DNA from: Sideroxydans sp.
Lineage (GTDB): Bacteria > Pseudomonadota > Gammaproteobacteria > Burkholderiales > Gallionellaceae
Reading direction: 5' to 3'
Assembly: GCA_027310665.1 (NCBI GenBank)
Contig: DAIDAJ010000105.1
Span: 33,826-97,825, forward strand
Length of the DNA stretch: 64,000 nucleotides
This document shows positions 8,400-15,991 of this stretch, piece after piece. The stretch's first letter is position 1. Every line of letters starts with the position of its first letter. The position numbers and the translations under genes are program-made. The notes under the pieces were generated by a model that saw nothing but the letters and a program-made list of their open reading frames with translations, searched no databases and was not told where the DNA came from.

Positions 8400-8668
8400 G
8401 CTACGCCATCAATCCCATCTTCACTCACAGCATCATGCCACCGGATACCTCGATGCGCTGGCCGTTTATCCAGTGTGTGCCTTCCAACAACAGCGCAGCG
8501 ACCGCACCGCCCACGTCATCAGGCAGGCCGACCCGGCCTAGTGCAGTGGCGCCTGCGATATGCGCGTTTGTCTTTGAGTCGTCGCGCACGACACCGCCAC
8601 CGAAGTCTGTTTCGATGGCGCAAGGTGCGATGGTGTTGACGACGATGCCGCGTGCACCCAGTTCTTTA
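8400..8668 (-). pseudogene. Short-chain dehydrogenase 3' remnant, copy B
   Basis: The stretch from 8425 to 8668 matches copy A closely, with only a handful of substitutions (for example CCATCCGAC against CCTTCCAAC). It encodes KELGARGIVVNTIAPCAIETDF through WINGQRIEVSGGMML. The copy breaks at CAGTTCTTT and passes directly into the AAAGGGGCC junction motif, so it lacks the catalytic YxxxK region as well as the N-terminus. It cannot be functional. Confidence 0.8.
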
Positions 8669-8669
8669 A

Positions 8670-8710
8670 CTAAAGGGGCCAGGCTCGAAATACTCTCAGC
8701 AAGCAACTAA
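8670..8710. repeat. AAAGGGGCCAGGCTCG junction motif, copy 2
   Basis: CTAAAGGGGCCAGGCTCG plus AAATACTCTCAGCAAGCAACTAA matches the copy at 6388-6424. It abuts the break point of SDR remnant B, which is why it is read as a scar of the event that truncated the gene. Confidence 0.6.
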
Positions 8711-8794
8711 CTTTGCGGTTCGTTTTTCCGCCACCCCCTGCACCACAATGATTGTGGCAAGCATATCCGCAAATCGCGTGCGATTATTCATTTA

Positions 8795-8821
8795 ATTCGT
8801 TTATTTCGTTTATTGCGTTTA
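8795..8821. promoter_or_regulatory. Three tandem 9-base repeats upstream of HTH-PIN module
   Basis: ATTCGTTTA, TTTCGTTTA and TTGCGTTTA follow each other without spacing. They end about 90 bases before the antitoxin start. A further short inverted repeat, TGCATA-TAGC-TATGCA, lies near 8850-8865. Iterated sites upstream of a DNA-binding antitoxin are typical of autoregulated TA operons. The binding itself is inferred. Confidence 0.5.
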
Positions 8822-8911
8822 CGACAACCCTGCGTTACCATGCGCATGTGCATATAGCTATGCATGGTCGTTGAGGAGCGGCCTCACTCATATATAAAAC
8901 TCGGGAGAAGG

Positions 8912-9379
8912 ATGATGAGCAACAAGGCGCAAGGAAGTTTGCCTTTATTGCCAAGCGCAGTGGACATTGAATTAGCCAAAGAAAGTAGCCGTGCACTTTC
9001 TATGATCTTGGCAACCAAGGAAGAGGTTCAAAAAGTAACGATTCAAAGTGATGGAGAAAAGACGAAGGTTGAATTGCCGATGTCTGCATTTCGATTGTTC
9101 ATTGATATTCTGGCTAATCTGTCACAAGGAAATGCAGTGCAGGTGGTTCCGGTGCATGCTGAAATCACTACACAGGAAGCAGCTGACCTGCTAATGGTTT
9201 CGCGGCCGTATTTCATCAAGCTGCTTGATGAAAACAAGATTCCATATCGAAAGGTTGGAACGCATCGGAGAATCCGATATAGCGATTTGTTGGACTTTAA
9301 AAACAATGAAGAGCAATTAAGAGAAGCCGCACTTGATGAACTTGCCGCACAAGCACAGAAACTAGGAATGGGTTATTAA
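8912..9379 (+). CDS. HTH (excisionase-type) antitoxin of a PIN module
   Basis: A protein of about 155 residues. The C-terminal half carries an excisionase/MerR-like helix-turn-helix (ITTQEAADLLMVSRPYFIKLL, then KIPYRKVGTHRRIRYSDLLDF). The N-terminal half is helical and probably dimerises or binds the toxin. GGAGAAGG lies just upstream of the tandem ATGs at 8912 and 8915, which decides the start over an upstream in-frame ATG. The stop overlaps the toxin start by one base (TAATG). Codon use is AT-richer than in the core genes, consistent with transfer. Confidence 0.8.
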   Translation: MMSNKAQGSLPLLPSAVDIELAKESSRALSMILATKEEVQKVTIQSDGEKTKVELPMSAFRLFIDILANLSQGNAVQVVPVHAEITTQEAADLLMVSRPYFIKLLDENKIPYRKVGTHRRIRYSDLLDFKNNEEQLREAALDELAAQAQKLGMGY

Positions 9380-9948
9380 TGAGCAGTTTCACAGTCGTGT
9401 ATGACGCAAACGTTTTATATCCGGCACCCTTGCGGGATTTGCTGGTGCGTCTTGCAATGACTGGGTTATTCCGTGCTCGCTGGTCTGATCACATCCATGA
9501 AGAGTGGATGCGAAATGTACTAAAGAACCGGCCAGACCTTACTCATGCTCAACTTGAGAGAACCAGGCAACTCATGGACAGTAACTGCCATGACTGTCTT
9601 GTTACCGGTTACGAGGCGCTTATTGAACATCTCAGGTTACCAGATGAGGGTGATCGCCATGTATTGGCCGCAGCCATTCGATGTGGAGCTGACGCAATCA
9701 TTACTTGCAATCTTAAAGACTTCCCCAATGAGGTACTGTCGCAGCATGGGATAGAAGCAATTCACCCGGATGACTTTGTAGTAAATAACTTCGATCTCAA
9801 TGGGGCAAGGGTGTTAGAGGCTGTTCGCAAGCATCGTGCTTCCTTGAAAAATCCCGCAATGGATGTTGATACATTTCTTGATACCCTGTTAAAGCAGGGC
9901 TTGCCGCAGTCTGTAGAAATATTGAAAAACTATAAGGTGGCAATTTAG
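9379..9948 (+). CDS. PIN-domain toxin ribonuclease
   Basis: A 189-residue PIN-domain protein, predicted to be a metal-dependent RNase. The acidic residues of the fold are visible in VVYDANVLYP (first Asp), in the DEGDRHVLAAAIRCGADAIIT region and in CNLKDFP. The length and the C-terminal extension (residues 135-189) fit the group of PIN toxins paired with HTH antitoxins of about 150 residues. It is translationally coupled to the antitoxin. The RNA target is unknown. Confidence 0.82.
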   Translation: MSSFTVVYDANVLYPAPLRDLLVRLAMTGLFRARWSDHIHEEWMRNVLKNRPDLTHAQLERTRQLMDSNCHDCLVTGYEALIEHLRLPDEGDRHVLAAAIRCGADAIITCNLKDFPNEVLSQHGIEAIHPDDFVVNNFDLNGARVLEAVRKHRASLKNPAMDVDTFLDTLLKQGLPQSVEILKNYKVAI

Positions 9949-10035
9949 CGGTTAGCTCCGAGCCAGAGAAACGATTGGAGTCAGCCACGTTTTCCTATTG
10001 CGCAGGCAACTATTCAAATTTGAGGAGAATTCTTG

Positions 10036-10449
10036 ATGAGCATTGCAATTGAGAATCTTGAATCAGCCCAACAGCGGGCGATGGCCGGCAGGCCTAAGGT
10101 CAGCGGTTTTCCTTACTTGGCCGAAACGCTTCGGCGTGCGGGCGTAACACGAAACATCTGGTCATTGCCTTCGTGCCAAAGCCTGTATCTGACCGAGAAA
10201 GGCCCTGTCGTTGTTCAAGGATCACCTCTGGTTACCGGCATGGCCGACGTGCCTCCATTCAGCCGCGAAGCTCTCATCACTGCTTTGCGTACCGATCAGG
10301 CTGGGAACAGCACGTTTCCCGAGTTCCTGATGGCGACATGGAGAGCCGGTGTCGTTAAATACGATGTGGACTTCGCAGCGCGAACCTGCACTTATTATGG
10401 CGTTGGCGAAGAAAAATACCTTGAATCGTATCCTGCGGTTGAGGTATGA
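10036..10449 (+). CDS. DUF1398 family protein (YbcV-like)
   Basis: About 137 residues. The pattern WRAGVVKYDVDFAARTCTYYG followed by YLESYP is characteristic of DUF1398, a family found in enterobacterial prophage regions and in many soil bacteria, with no established function. GGAGA lies 8 bases upstream of the ATG at 10036; a TTG codon sits directly before it. A strong terminator follows (10456-10482). It lies between the PIN module and SDR remnant C and counts as cargo of the island. Confidence 0.7.
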   Translation: MSIAIENLESAQQRAMAGRPKVSGFPYLAETLRRAGVTRNIWSLPSCQSLYLTEKGPVVVQGSPLVTGMADVPPFSREALITALRTDQAGNSTFPEFLMATWRAGVVKYDVDFAARTCTYYGVGEEKYLESYPAVEV

Positions 10450-10455
10450 ACTGAG

Positions 10456-10482
10456 AAAAAGCCCGGCGATGCCGGGCTTTTT
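10456..10482. terminator. Terminator after DUF1398 gene, shared with SDR remnant C
   Basis: AAAAAGCCCGGC, GAT loop, GCCGGGCTTTTT: a perfect 12-bp stem with a U-tract on both strands. It closes the plus-strand DUF1398 gene. It is also the copied terminator of the SDR 3' end on the minus strand. Confidence 0.85.
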
Positions 10483-10485
10483 GTT

Positions 10486-10600
10486 TTACGCTACGCTGGC
10501 AATCCAACCTTCCCTTCAAAGCGTCATGCCACCGGATACCTCGATGCCCGTCTTCATCGCGGCATAGGCGGCAGAGCGAAACGAGTGATGCAGGTGAAAA
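10486..10600 (-). pseudogene. Short-chain dehydrogenase 3' remnant, copy C, internally deleted
   Basis: The 3' flank and last codons of the SDR gene are present (through ACCGGATACCTCGATGC). The sequence then jumps to CGTCTTCATCGCGGCATAGGCGGCA, which in copy A lies about 240 bases further on. In copy A both edges carry TCGATGC, so a deletion between short direct repeats explains the structure. After about 10575 the match becomes poor. Confidence 0.7.
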
Positions 10601-10620
10601 TTCTCCCTGCGCCGCGCCAA

Positions 10621-11478
10621 TCAGTGCAGGTGTGGTTTTTCGCCGCAGATGACCAGCGCCGACCAGTGGAGCCTTGCCTGTCCGTCGTTTGAGGTTTGCT
10701 GCACAAGTTCGTGCACCGTGCGCCGGATCTTCTCGCGCGTTGCTTCGTCTGCCTTGGCCAACCCGGCGACGACCGGGGCAGCGACCGAGGTCATGAAGTT
10801 CCAGTACTGATCCGGAGACTCGAACAGCAGATCCCCCGCGACTTCTGTTTCGGCGACGTTTTCGAGACCCACTTCGCGGTATGCGTCGGTCATGAGGCCC
10901 GGTGTCGCGCACCTGAACAGTCCCGGTGCGTCGCGCAGTGTGGGCGGCATCTCCACATTGGCGGCGATGGCGCCCATGATGGTGGTAGCCCATGAATTCT
11001 TCTCGGGGGCGCCCCAAACTGCCGTGCAAATATGTGCTCCCGTGCGGGACACGCGCACCATTTCTCTGAGTCCGAGGTTTATGTCGGGAAAGAACATGAA
11101 CCCGAAGCGGCACATGACGGCGTCAAAACTTTGATCCGCGAAAGGCAATTCACAGGCATCGCATTGCCTGGTAGCAACGTTGGCAAGCCCGCGATGCGCG
11201 GCATTTTCGTTGGCGACTTCGAGCATGCGTTCGGAGAGGTCTGTGAGGGTCACCTTTCCCCTGGGTGTGAGCTTTGCGGCAGACAATCCCGGTTCACCTG
11301 TGCCCGCAGCTATGTCGAGCACCTGGGACGTGTCCCGTAGTTTGGCGCTGCGAATGAGTTGCTCCCCGATCGGGGCCATCCAGTCCACCACGAACTTGTC
11401 CCACTGTTTCCAACCGGCGGAAAATCGGTCCCAGGTCTGGCGTTGCTGATCCCTGATTTGAATTAATTGTTGATTCAT
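10621..11478 (-). CDS. Class I SAM-dependent methyltransferase
   Basis: About 285 residues from the ATG at 11478, chosen because AAGGAG ends six bases upstream. Motif I is VLDIAAGTGEPGLSAA (near residue 55). The acidic motif II region is TLTDLSERMLEVA. The motif IV-like VMCRFGFMFFPD and the following LREMVRVSRTGA place it with UbiE/COQ5-like small-molecule methyltransferases. The C-terminal half holds a substrate-capping region. The substrate is unknown. The gene stands alone, just upstream (on the minus strand) of SDR remnant C. A GGGGTCTGAATCG junction-like motif overlaps its leader. Confidence 0.8.
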   Translation of the reverse strand: MNQQLIQIRDQQRQTWDRFSAGWKQWDKFVVDWMAPIGEQLIRSAKLRDTSQVLDIAAGTGEPGLSAAKLTPRGKVTLTDLSERMLEVANENAAHRGLANVATRQCDACELPFADQSFDAVMCRFGFMFFPDINLGLREMVRVSRTGAHICTAVWGAPEKNSWATTIMGAIAANVEMPPTLRDAPGLFRCATPGLMTDAYREVGLENVAETEVAGDLLFESPDQYWNFMTSVAAPVVAGLAKADEATREKIRRTVHELVQQTSNDGQARLHWSALVICGEKPHLH

Positions 11479-12116
11479 GATCATCTCCTTCACTAAAGGG
11501 GTCTGAATCGCACTGCTATCCCGCATTCAAATCCCAACACGATTTAAGTTCGTCGACTCACATCAGAATGCGCAAGTAAGCATGGCACCTCTCCCCCATT
11601 TTGAAAAGACGGACCGTTGCCAACTACTGTCGTTTTTGCTCGGACCGAGCCGATGCGCGGTAGTTCACGTTATTGCGCTACTGAGAATAGGGGGATTTAG
11701 GAATCAAAGGGGTCGGAACCGTTATTCCGGCGAAGGCCGGAATCCAGTTGATTATCAAAACCCCACGCAGTGGGACAGCGCACCAGCTATGACTCTGTCC
11801 GCTGCGCGGAAATTTAGATCAAGCTGGATTCCGGCCTGATCGAAGGTCAGCCTGTCCTGAGTTTATCGAAGGGCCGGAATGACGAGGGAACACGTTTCGT
11901 GTGTTGTCGCCAACTATGGAAACCTCAATTAAGACAGGGTGTATCTGGCGGGTCAGCGTAGTGATATTCCCGGTACGGCCTGCTGCCAAAGCTGACGTTT
12001 GCGAGAGTGGTATTGTTGACAGTGACGGTCGGCCATATAACAATCATTTCCCGATTCGGCTCCCGCCGTCCCGTCCGACGACGGGATGCCCCTCGAGATT
12101 TGACGAGGAGGTCATC
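11479..12116. other. Repeat-rich spacer at the end of the accessory island
   Basis: These 638 bases hold no gene that I can support. They contain junction-like motifs AAAGGGGTCTGAATCG (near 11491) and AAAGGGGTCGGAACCG (near 11706), and a degenerate inverted-repeat element (11721-11883). After about 11900 comes the leader of the DsrC-like gene, with GACGAGGAGG immediately before its start. Confidence 0.6.
11721..11883. repeat. ATTCCGGCGAAGGCCGGAAT inverted-repeat element, copy 1 (chimeric)
   Basis: The left arm is GTTATTCCGGCGAAGGCCGG. The right arm starts CTGGATTCCGGCC but is interrupted by GATCGAAGGTCAGCCTGTCC and following bases, a piece of the CCTGAGCTTGTCGAAGG-type repeat, before ending GGCCGGAATGAC. 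The interior keeps the TGTCCGCTGCGCGGAAATTT hairpin shared by the other copies. Confidence 0.65.
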
Positions 12117-12485
12117 ATGCTTGATATCAACCACATTCTTAATGAACAGGCGAACGGCCGCTTTGACCCTGAAGGCCATATGTACGACCTTGAACATTGG
12201 TCTCCGCTCATCGCCAAGCAACTGGCGATTGACGAGGGGATCGGGGAGCTCACCGAGGCGCATTGGCACGTGATCCATGCGCTGCGCAACTTGTATCTGG
12301 AGCAGGGACGTTCGGAAAATACGCGCATCGTCATGCAAATGCTGGCGCAGGATTTTGTGGACGAAGGCGGGCGTCGCTACCTTTACGAGCTGTTCCCGAA
12401 AGGCCCTGTCAGCCAAGGGTCGCGTCTGGCGGGCGTGCCCGCCCCTCCCTATGCGAGCGATCCCTCGTTCGGCTGGGCCGGCTGA
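12117..12485 (+). CDS. DsrC/TusE-family protein lacking all cysteines
   Basis: A 122-residue DsrC-fold protein. It shows the family pattern EHWSPLIAKQLAIDEGIGELTEAHW and the C-terminal YLYELFPKGPVSQGSRLAGVP. True DsrC and TusE carry sulfur on one or two C-terminal cysteines. Here the QGC position is QGS, the tail is PPYASDPSFGWAG, and there is no cysteine in the whole protein. Such DsrC-like proteins without the redox cysteines have been proposed to be regulatory. The start is fixed by GAGGAGG 5-6 bases before the ATG. It forms a pair with the following 76-residue gene. Confidence 0.85.
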   Translation: MLDINHILNEQANGRFDPEGHMYDLEHWSPLIAKQLAIDEGIGELTEAHWHVIHALRNLYLEQGRSENTRIVMQMLAQDFVDEGGRRYLYELFPKGPVSQGSRLAGVPAPPYASDPSFGWAG

Positions 12486-12543
12486 GGATGCCACGCAGTT
12501 TTGTTGTGCTGTCGCAGTTTCTCATCAACGCAAGGAGAAGATC

Positions 12544-12774
12544 ATGAACACTGCAGATATGTTGATCTATGTGCATCCCACGCTGGATGCGCAAAGCAGG
12601 AGCGCTCTGGAAAGAACTGTGGAGGGGCGTCTCGGGGTCGATTGCGCGCAATTCGACGCTCATACGCATCACCATGCGATGATGGTCAAGTATGATCCCG
12701 ATGCAATTCAAGGCATGCAGATATTGAACATGGTACGCAATACCGATCCTGCGGCGACGATGGTGGGGCTTTAG
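12544..12774 (+). CDS. Small HMA-like (ferredoxin-fold) protein
   Basis: 76 residues. The pattern MLIYVHPTLDAQSRSALERTVEGRLGVDCAQF, then HAMMVKYDPDAIQGMQILNMV, reads as a beta-alpha-beta-beta-alpha fold of the heavy-metal-associated type. It lacks the CxxC metal motif. AAGGAG lies 7 bases before the ATG. It follows the DsrC-like gene by 58 bases and is probably co-transcribed. The function is unknown. A HxHHH stretch (THHHAM) could bind metal, but that is speculation. Confidence 0.65.
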   Translation: MNTADMLIYVHPTLDAQSRSALERTVEGRLGVDCAQFDAHTHHHAMMVKYDPDAIQGMQILNMVRNTDPAATMVGL

Positions 12775-12830
12775 TTTCGGAAAAGAATACGGTTGCCGAT
12801 TGGATGGTCGAACAAGCGGTCAAACGCCAG

Positions 12831-13577
12831 TCAATCTTCAACCCGGGTTGCCCCGCAGCACTTCTTGTATTTTCTTCCACTGCCGCAAGGACAAGGTGCA
12901 TTGCGGCTTATTTTTGGAGCTTCGGTTGCCGAGGGTTTGCCGCTGGCGCCGTCTGCTGCACGGCGTTGCGGCGCCCAGAATTTGTATATCCAGCCGACGC
13001 TTGCCGGGATCTGTTTTGAAAGCTCTTCGCGCTGGGCCGGTGTCTTCACCAGTTCTTCTTCTGCCTCGGTGATCTCCGGCGCACCCAGCAGGTAGATCGG
13101 TCGCAATGCCACCGGGCCGTGCTTCGATTCAAACATGGCCTGCCAGCTGTTGCGCTGCATGTCGATGCCGGTCATGAATCCGTGCGCCCACATCTCCCCG
13201 TCCATGTATTCATGCTCGTCGCCTTCGAAGACCTGCAGATCGAACACGGGTTCGAAATGCTCCGCGTCCTGATGCAGGCTCCAGATGATCGCGTTCATGT
13301 GGCGCGTGAGCAGGTCGGTGATCCTTGCTGCCTGGGCAGCGGATTCGAATCTCGGTGCGTCTGCCGCGGTCGGGCCCCACACGCGCGGGAGCCATTCTTC
13401 CGGCTTGGGCATGGCCGGACCGCAAGCGAGGGCAGTGAGGAAGCCATCCAGGCAATCCAGCAGCATGACTTCATTGGTCGTGGCGTCGGACATGAGGAAG
13501 CTGTCGAGCTCGTCCATTTCTTTTTCGGAGAGCGCGGGGGTGACTTCTTCTTCCTCGAAGGATTCTTGTTTTGGCAT
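12831..13577 (-). CDS. UPF0149/YecA family protein with SEC-C zinc motif
   Basis: A 248-residue protein. The UPF0149 domain covers about residues 15-190 (LDSFLMSDATTNEVMLLDCLDGFLTAL, WAHGFMTGIDMQRNSW). The C-terminus carries a SEC-C zinc-binding motif (RNAPCPCGSGRKYKKCCG). In the SecA family this motif binds the ribosome or SecB; in YecA-type proteins the role is not settled. The start ATG is 7 bases from the neighbouring dUTPase-like gene's stop, so the two may form an operon with the dUTPase gene first. Confidence 0.88.
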   Translation of the reverse strand: MPKQESFEEEEVTPALSEKEMDELDSFLMSDATTNEVMLLDCLDGFLTALACGPAMPKPEEWLPRVWGPTAADAPRFESAAQAARITDLLTRHMNAIIWSLHQDAEHFEPVFDLQVFEGDEHEYMDGEMWAHGFMTGIDMQRNSWQAMFESKHGPVALRPIYLLGAPEITEAEEELVKTPAQREELSKQIPASVGWIYKFWAPQRRAADGASGKPSATEAPKISRNAPCPCGSGRKYKKCCGATRVED

Positions 13578-13584
13578 GATGCGG

Positions 13585-14256
13585 TTACTTCCCTTCCTGA
13601 ACGATCAGGTACCTTGCCTTGAGCGAACGGTAAAGTTCATCGCGGACATTGACGGAATCCAGATCGGCCACTTCCAGCACTTCTACCAGGTGTTCGTTGT
13701 CCTCCCGGCCATCCCATATCTTGATGTACGTTCCGGCCTTGTAGCCGTGGTCCTGGCGGAACACGTTCAGCACGTTCTTGCCGACGTATTGCTTGAACAG
13801 GTCGTTCCATTCCATATCGCAGTCGTGCAGCAGCGACTCGAACAGCGCCAGGCTGGTGCGCTTGGCCGCGGCCAGGCCCACGAGCAGGTCGAGCTTATCC
13901 AGCAAGTTCAATTGCGCGAGCACGTAGGTTTGGTTATCGAACTGAACCGACTTCTGGTGAAGGCTGAGTTCACTCTGCATTTCCATCTTCGCCTGCGCGA
14001 TATTGCCGAGTTTGCTCTGTATGGATGCAGACAGGATGAAGTGCCAGATATCGACCAGTTCCATGCGCAGTTGCGCCCAGTCGCATTCCTGCTTCTTCCA
14101 CCATTTCCAGCCGTGGTGCTCGATGGCCTCGACGCCTTCGACCTGGATGGCGCGGTGCCAATTGTTGTTGGCCGCAATCCAGGCGGGGTTCACTTTGCTG
14201 TTCATGCCATCCTGCAGTTCGAGCATGGTAATGAGCTGGATTTCTGAAATCGTCAT
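13585..14256 (-). CDS. dUTPase-like all-alpha NTP pyrophosphatase
   Basis: About 223 residues from the ATG at 14256, where the family normally begins (ISEIQLITMLELQDGMNSKV). The all-alpha dUTPase (dUTPase_2, MazG superfamily) signature is visible as AIEHHGWKWWKKQ and the metal-binding ELVDIWHF helix. It should hydrolyse dUTP or a related nucleotide to the monophosphate, limiting uracil misincorporation. Alternative in-frame starts further upstream would add an arginine-rich tail unlike the family. Confidence 0.8.
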   Translation of the reverse strand: MTISEIQLITMLELQDGMNSKVNPAWIAANNNWHRAIQVEGVEAIEHHGWKWWKKQECDWAQLRMELVDIWHFILSASIQSKLGNIAQAKMEMQSELSLHQKSVQFDNQTYVLAQLNLLDKLDLLVGLAAAKRTSLALFESLLHDCDMEWNDLFKQYVGKNVLNVFRQDHGYKAGTYIKIWDGREDNEHLVEVLEVADLDSVNVRDELYRSLKARYLIVQEGK

Positions 14257-14356
14257 TGTTCTGGCCTTGGGTAAAACAATCATTTTACAGCATGGCACCC
14301 CCTTCGATTTCTGCTGAATTCGGCGGCCTGCAGGGTTTTGCATTGACCGGCGTGCC

Positions 14357-14848
14357 ATGGCTGTGGATACTTCAATTCACGCGACCACATTTTCTAAACT
14401 TATGACAAGCTTCTGGACGTGGCTCTCCATCATCGGTCTGTCGATGACGCCCAACCTGATACTGGGGCCATCGGCGGCGGTCGGCGTGGGCATCGCGGCA
14501 CACTACGACCCGTCGGTCCTCCTGCCGGTGGTCGCGGTGGCGGGCTACATCGAGGGGCTCGTCGTCGCCTGGCTCGCCGGCGAGAGCACGCAGATCGGCT
14601 TCATCGGCCGGTGGGTTGCGCGGATGCGCACGCCGAGGAGCACGGCGCTGGCCGACAAGTGGGGAGTCTGGGGTGGCCTCACCATAGGCTGCGCCGTGGT
14701 CGGCCAGGAGCCTATCCTGGTGGCGCTGCGCTGGCTGGGCGTCGACATGCGCCGGATCTGGTTGCCGCTGGCATTCAGCAACGCGGTCTTCGCCGTCATC
14801 TACTACTGGGTCGTATTGTTCGGCTTCGACCAGGTCGCACACTTCTGA
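14357..14848 (+). CDS. Small integral membrane protein, possibly exporter-like
   Basis: 163 residues, with about four hydrophobic segments (near residues 20-45, 52-72, 98-118 and 135-157). GPSAAVGVGIAA, PVVAVAGYIEGLVVAWLAG and LPLAFSNAVFAVIYYWVVLFG are the clearest. The layout recalls small multidrug-export/DedA-like membrane proteins, but I cannot name a family with certainty. The start may instead be the ATG at 14402. It is divergent from the dUTPase-like gene. Confidence 0.55.
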   Translation: MAVDTSIHATTFSKLMTSFWTWLSIIGLSMTPNLILGPSAAVGVGIAAHYDPSVLLPVVAVAGYIEGLVVAWLAGESTQIGFIGRWVARMRTPRSTALADKWGVWGGLTIGCAVVGQEPILVALRWLGVDMRRIWLPLAFSNAVFAVIYYWVVLFGFDQVAHF

Positions 14849-15133
14849 GCTCACCCGGCGTTATCGATAAAGCAGATCGGCATCAACTTGCTCGCAGTAA
14901 ATTTCTCGCCAATTTTTGCGTCCCGTTTCCGGATGTCCGTCTTGCTCGCAAGCCAATAAGCAAGGCCATCTGCACGGCTTTTTCCTGCCGCGCCAATCCG
15001 GCGCAAGGAATGTGAGCCAGCCTCGATTTCAACTGAAAATACATGGAAGGGAACCTTGTGGACGTTCCAACATCAGAGTTTCGGCAAATAGCGCCCTTAT
15101 GCAAATCAACCAGATCAAATCGCAGGAACTAAT
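14849..15133. other. Spacer without recognised features
   Basis: Between the small membrane protein gene and the TPR gene I see no gene, hairpin of note or known repeat. A promoter for the TPR gene presumably lies here but is not identifiable by eye. Confidence 0.4.
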
Positions 15134-15898
15134 GTGGATATAACATTCGCCGGTCTCGGACTTCACGTAATCATTGCCGCATTCTTCGCCATACACGCCG
15201 TTCGCAACGGGCAACCGATCTATTGGCTGCTCATATTGTTCCTGTTTCCGCTGATGGGCAGCGTGGTTTATTTCTTCGCGATCTTCCTGCCGGGCTTTCG
15301 TCTTGATCACCGTGCCATGCGCGCCGTGACCGCAGCAGCCAAAGTACTCAACCCCCAGGGCGAGATGCGTGAAGCACAGGCCGCCTTTGAAGAATTGCCG
15401 ACGGCACAGAACCAGATACGTCTGGCGGAAGCCCAGTTCGAACTGGGCCTGTATGAAGAGGCAGCAAAGAACTATGAAGCCTGCCTTACAGGGCCATTCT
15501 CGACTTCACTGGAGATCAGGTTCGGCGCCGCCCGCGCCTTTGTGGAGTGCCGGCGCTTTGCAGAGGCGATCGTGCATCTTGAGGCGATTCAGGATATCGA
15601 CCAGGCATTCCGCCGCGAGGCCGTTTCACTGCTGCTCGCCCGTTCATATGCCGGCGTGGGCAGGACTGCCGAGGCGCGTTCCAATTTCGAGTCGGCAGTG
15701 GATCGCTATGGAAGCTTTGAGGCCCGCGCGCAGTATGCCATTTGGGCGCTATCCGCAGGGGACACGGCTACCGCTGCAGAGCTTCAGGCCGAGATCGATC
15801 AAATGACAAAACGATGGAGTCCGCAAGCACGCGAGTTCAATGCGGCCACCATGCGGCGATTGAGTGTGGCGCTTGGATCGTCGGGGAAGCGTTCGTAA
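15134..15898 (+). CDS. Membrane-anchored TPR protein with PLDc_N-like N-terminus
   Basis: A 254-residue protein beginning at GTG. Residues 1-55 form two membrane helices (LHVIIAAFFAIHAVRNGQPIYW, LFLFPLMGSVVYFFAIFLPGF), with the layout of the phospholipase D nuclease N-terminal anchor. The rest is soluble and reads as TPR-like helical pairs (AEAQFELGLYEEAAKNYEACL, AFVECRRFAEAIVHLEAI, SYAGVGRTAEARSNFESAVDRYGSFEARAQYA). It probably acts as an inner-membrane adaptor on the cytoplasmic side. The partner is unknown. Confidence 0.7.
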   Translation: MDITFAGLGLHVIIAAFFAIHAVRNGQPIYWLLILFLFPLMGSVVYFFAIFLPGFRLDHRAMRAVTAAAKVLNPQGEMREAQAAFEELPTAQNQIRLAEAQFELGLYEEAAKNYEACLTGPFSTSLEIRFGAARAFVECRRFAEAIVHLEAIQDIDQAFRREAVSLLLARSYAGVGRTAEARSNFESAVDRYGSFEARAQYAIWALSAGDTATAAELQAEIDQMTKRWSPQAREFNAATMRRLSVALGSSGKRS

Positions 15899-15924
15899 AT
15901 GAATCAAGGAAATGCAGACAAAGT

Positions 15925-15966
15925 CCGTTCGCCCTGAGCCTGATGATACTACTAGCCATTTGAACA
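15925..15966. repeat. Degenerate CCGTTCG...CTACTAGCCATT repeat fragment
   Basis: CCGTTCGCCCTGAGCCTGAT followed by GATACTACTAGCCATTTGAAC matches parts of the larger element at 28350-28506. It sits between the TPR gene and the convergent DMT transporter gene. Confidence 0.5.
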
Positions 15967-15991
15967 TTCCCATCATCCAGCCCGCCGTTTT

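Noticed and set aside
6085..10600. CRISPR array or integron cassette array in the island
   Set aside because: There are no short regularly spaced repeats. The repeated units are long gene fragments without attC-like sites and no integrase was seen.
11582..11839. Open frame of 85 codons upstream of the DsrC-like gene
   Set aside because: It is largely the translated inverted-repeat element ([12 protein letters not shown]), so it is not a gene.
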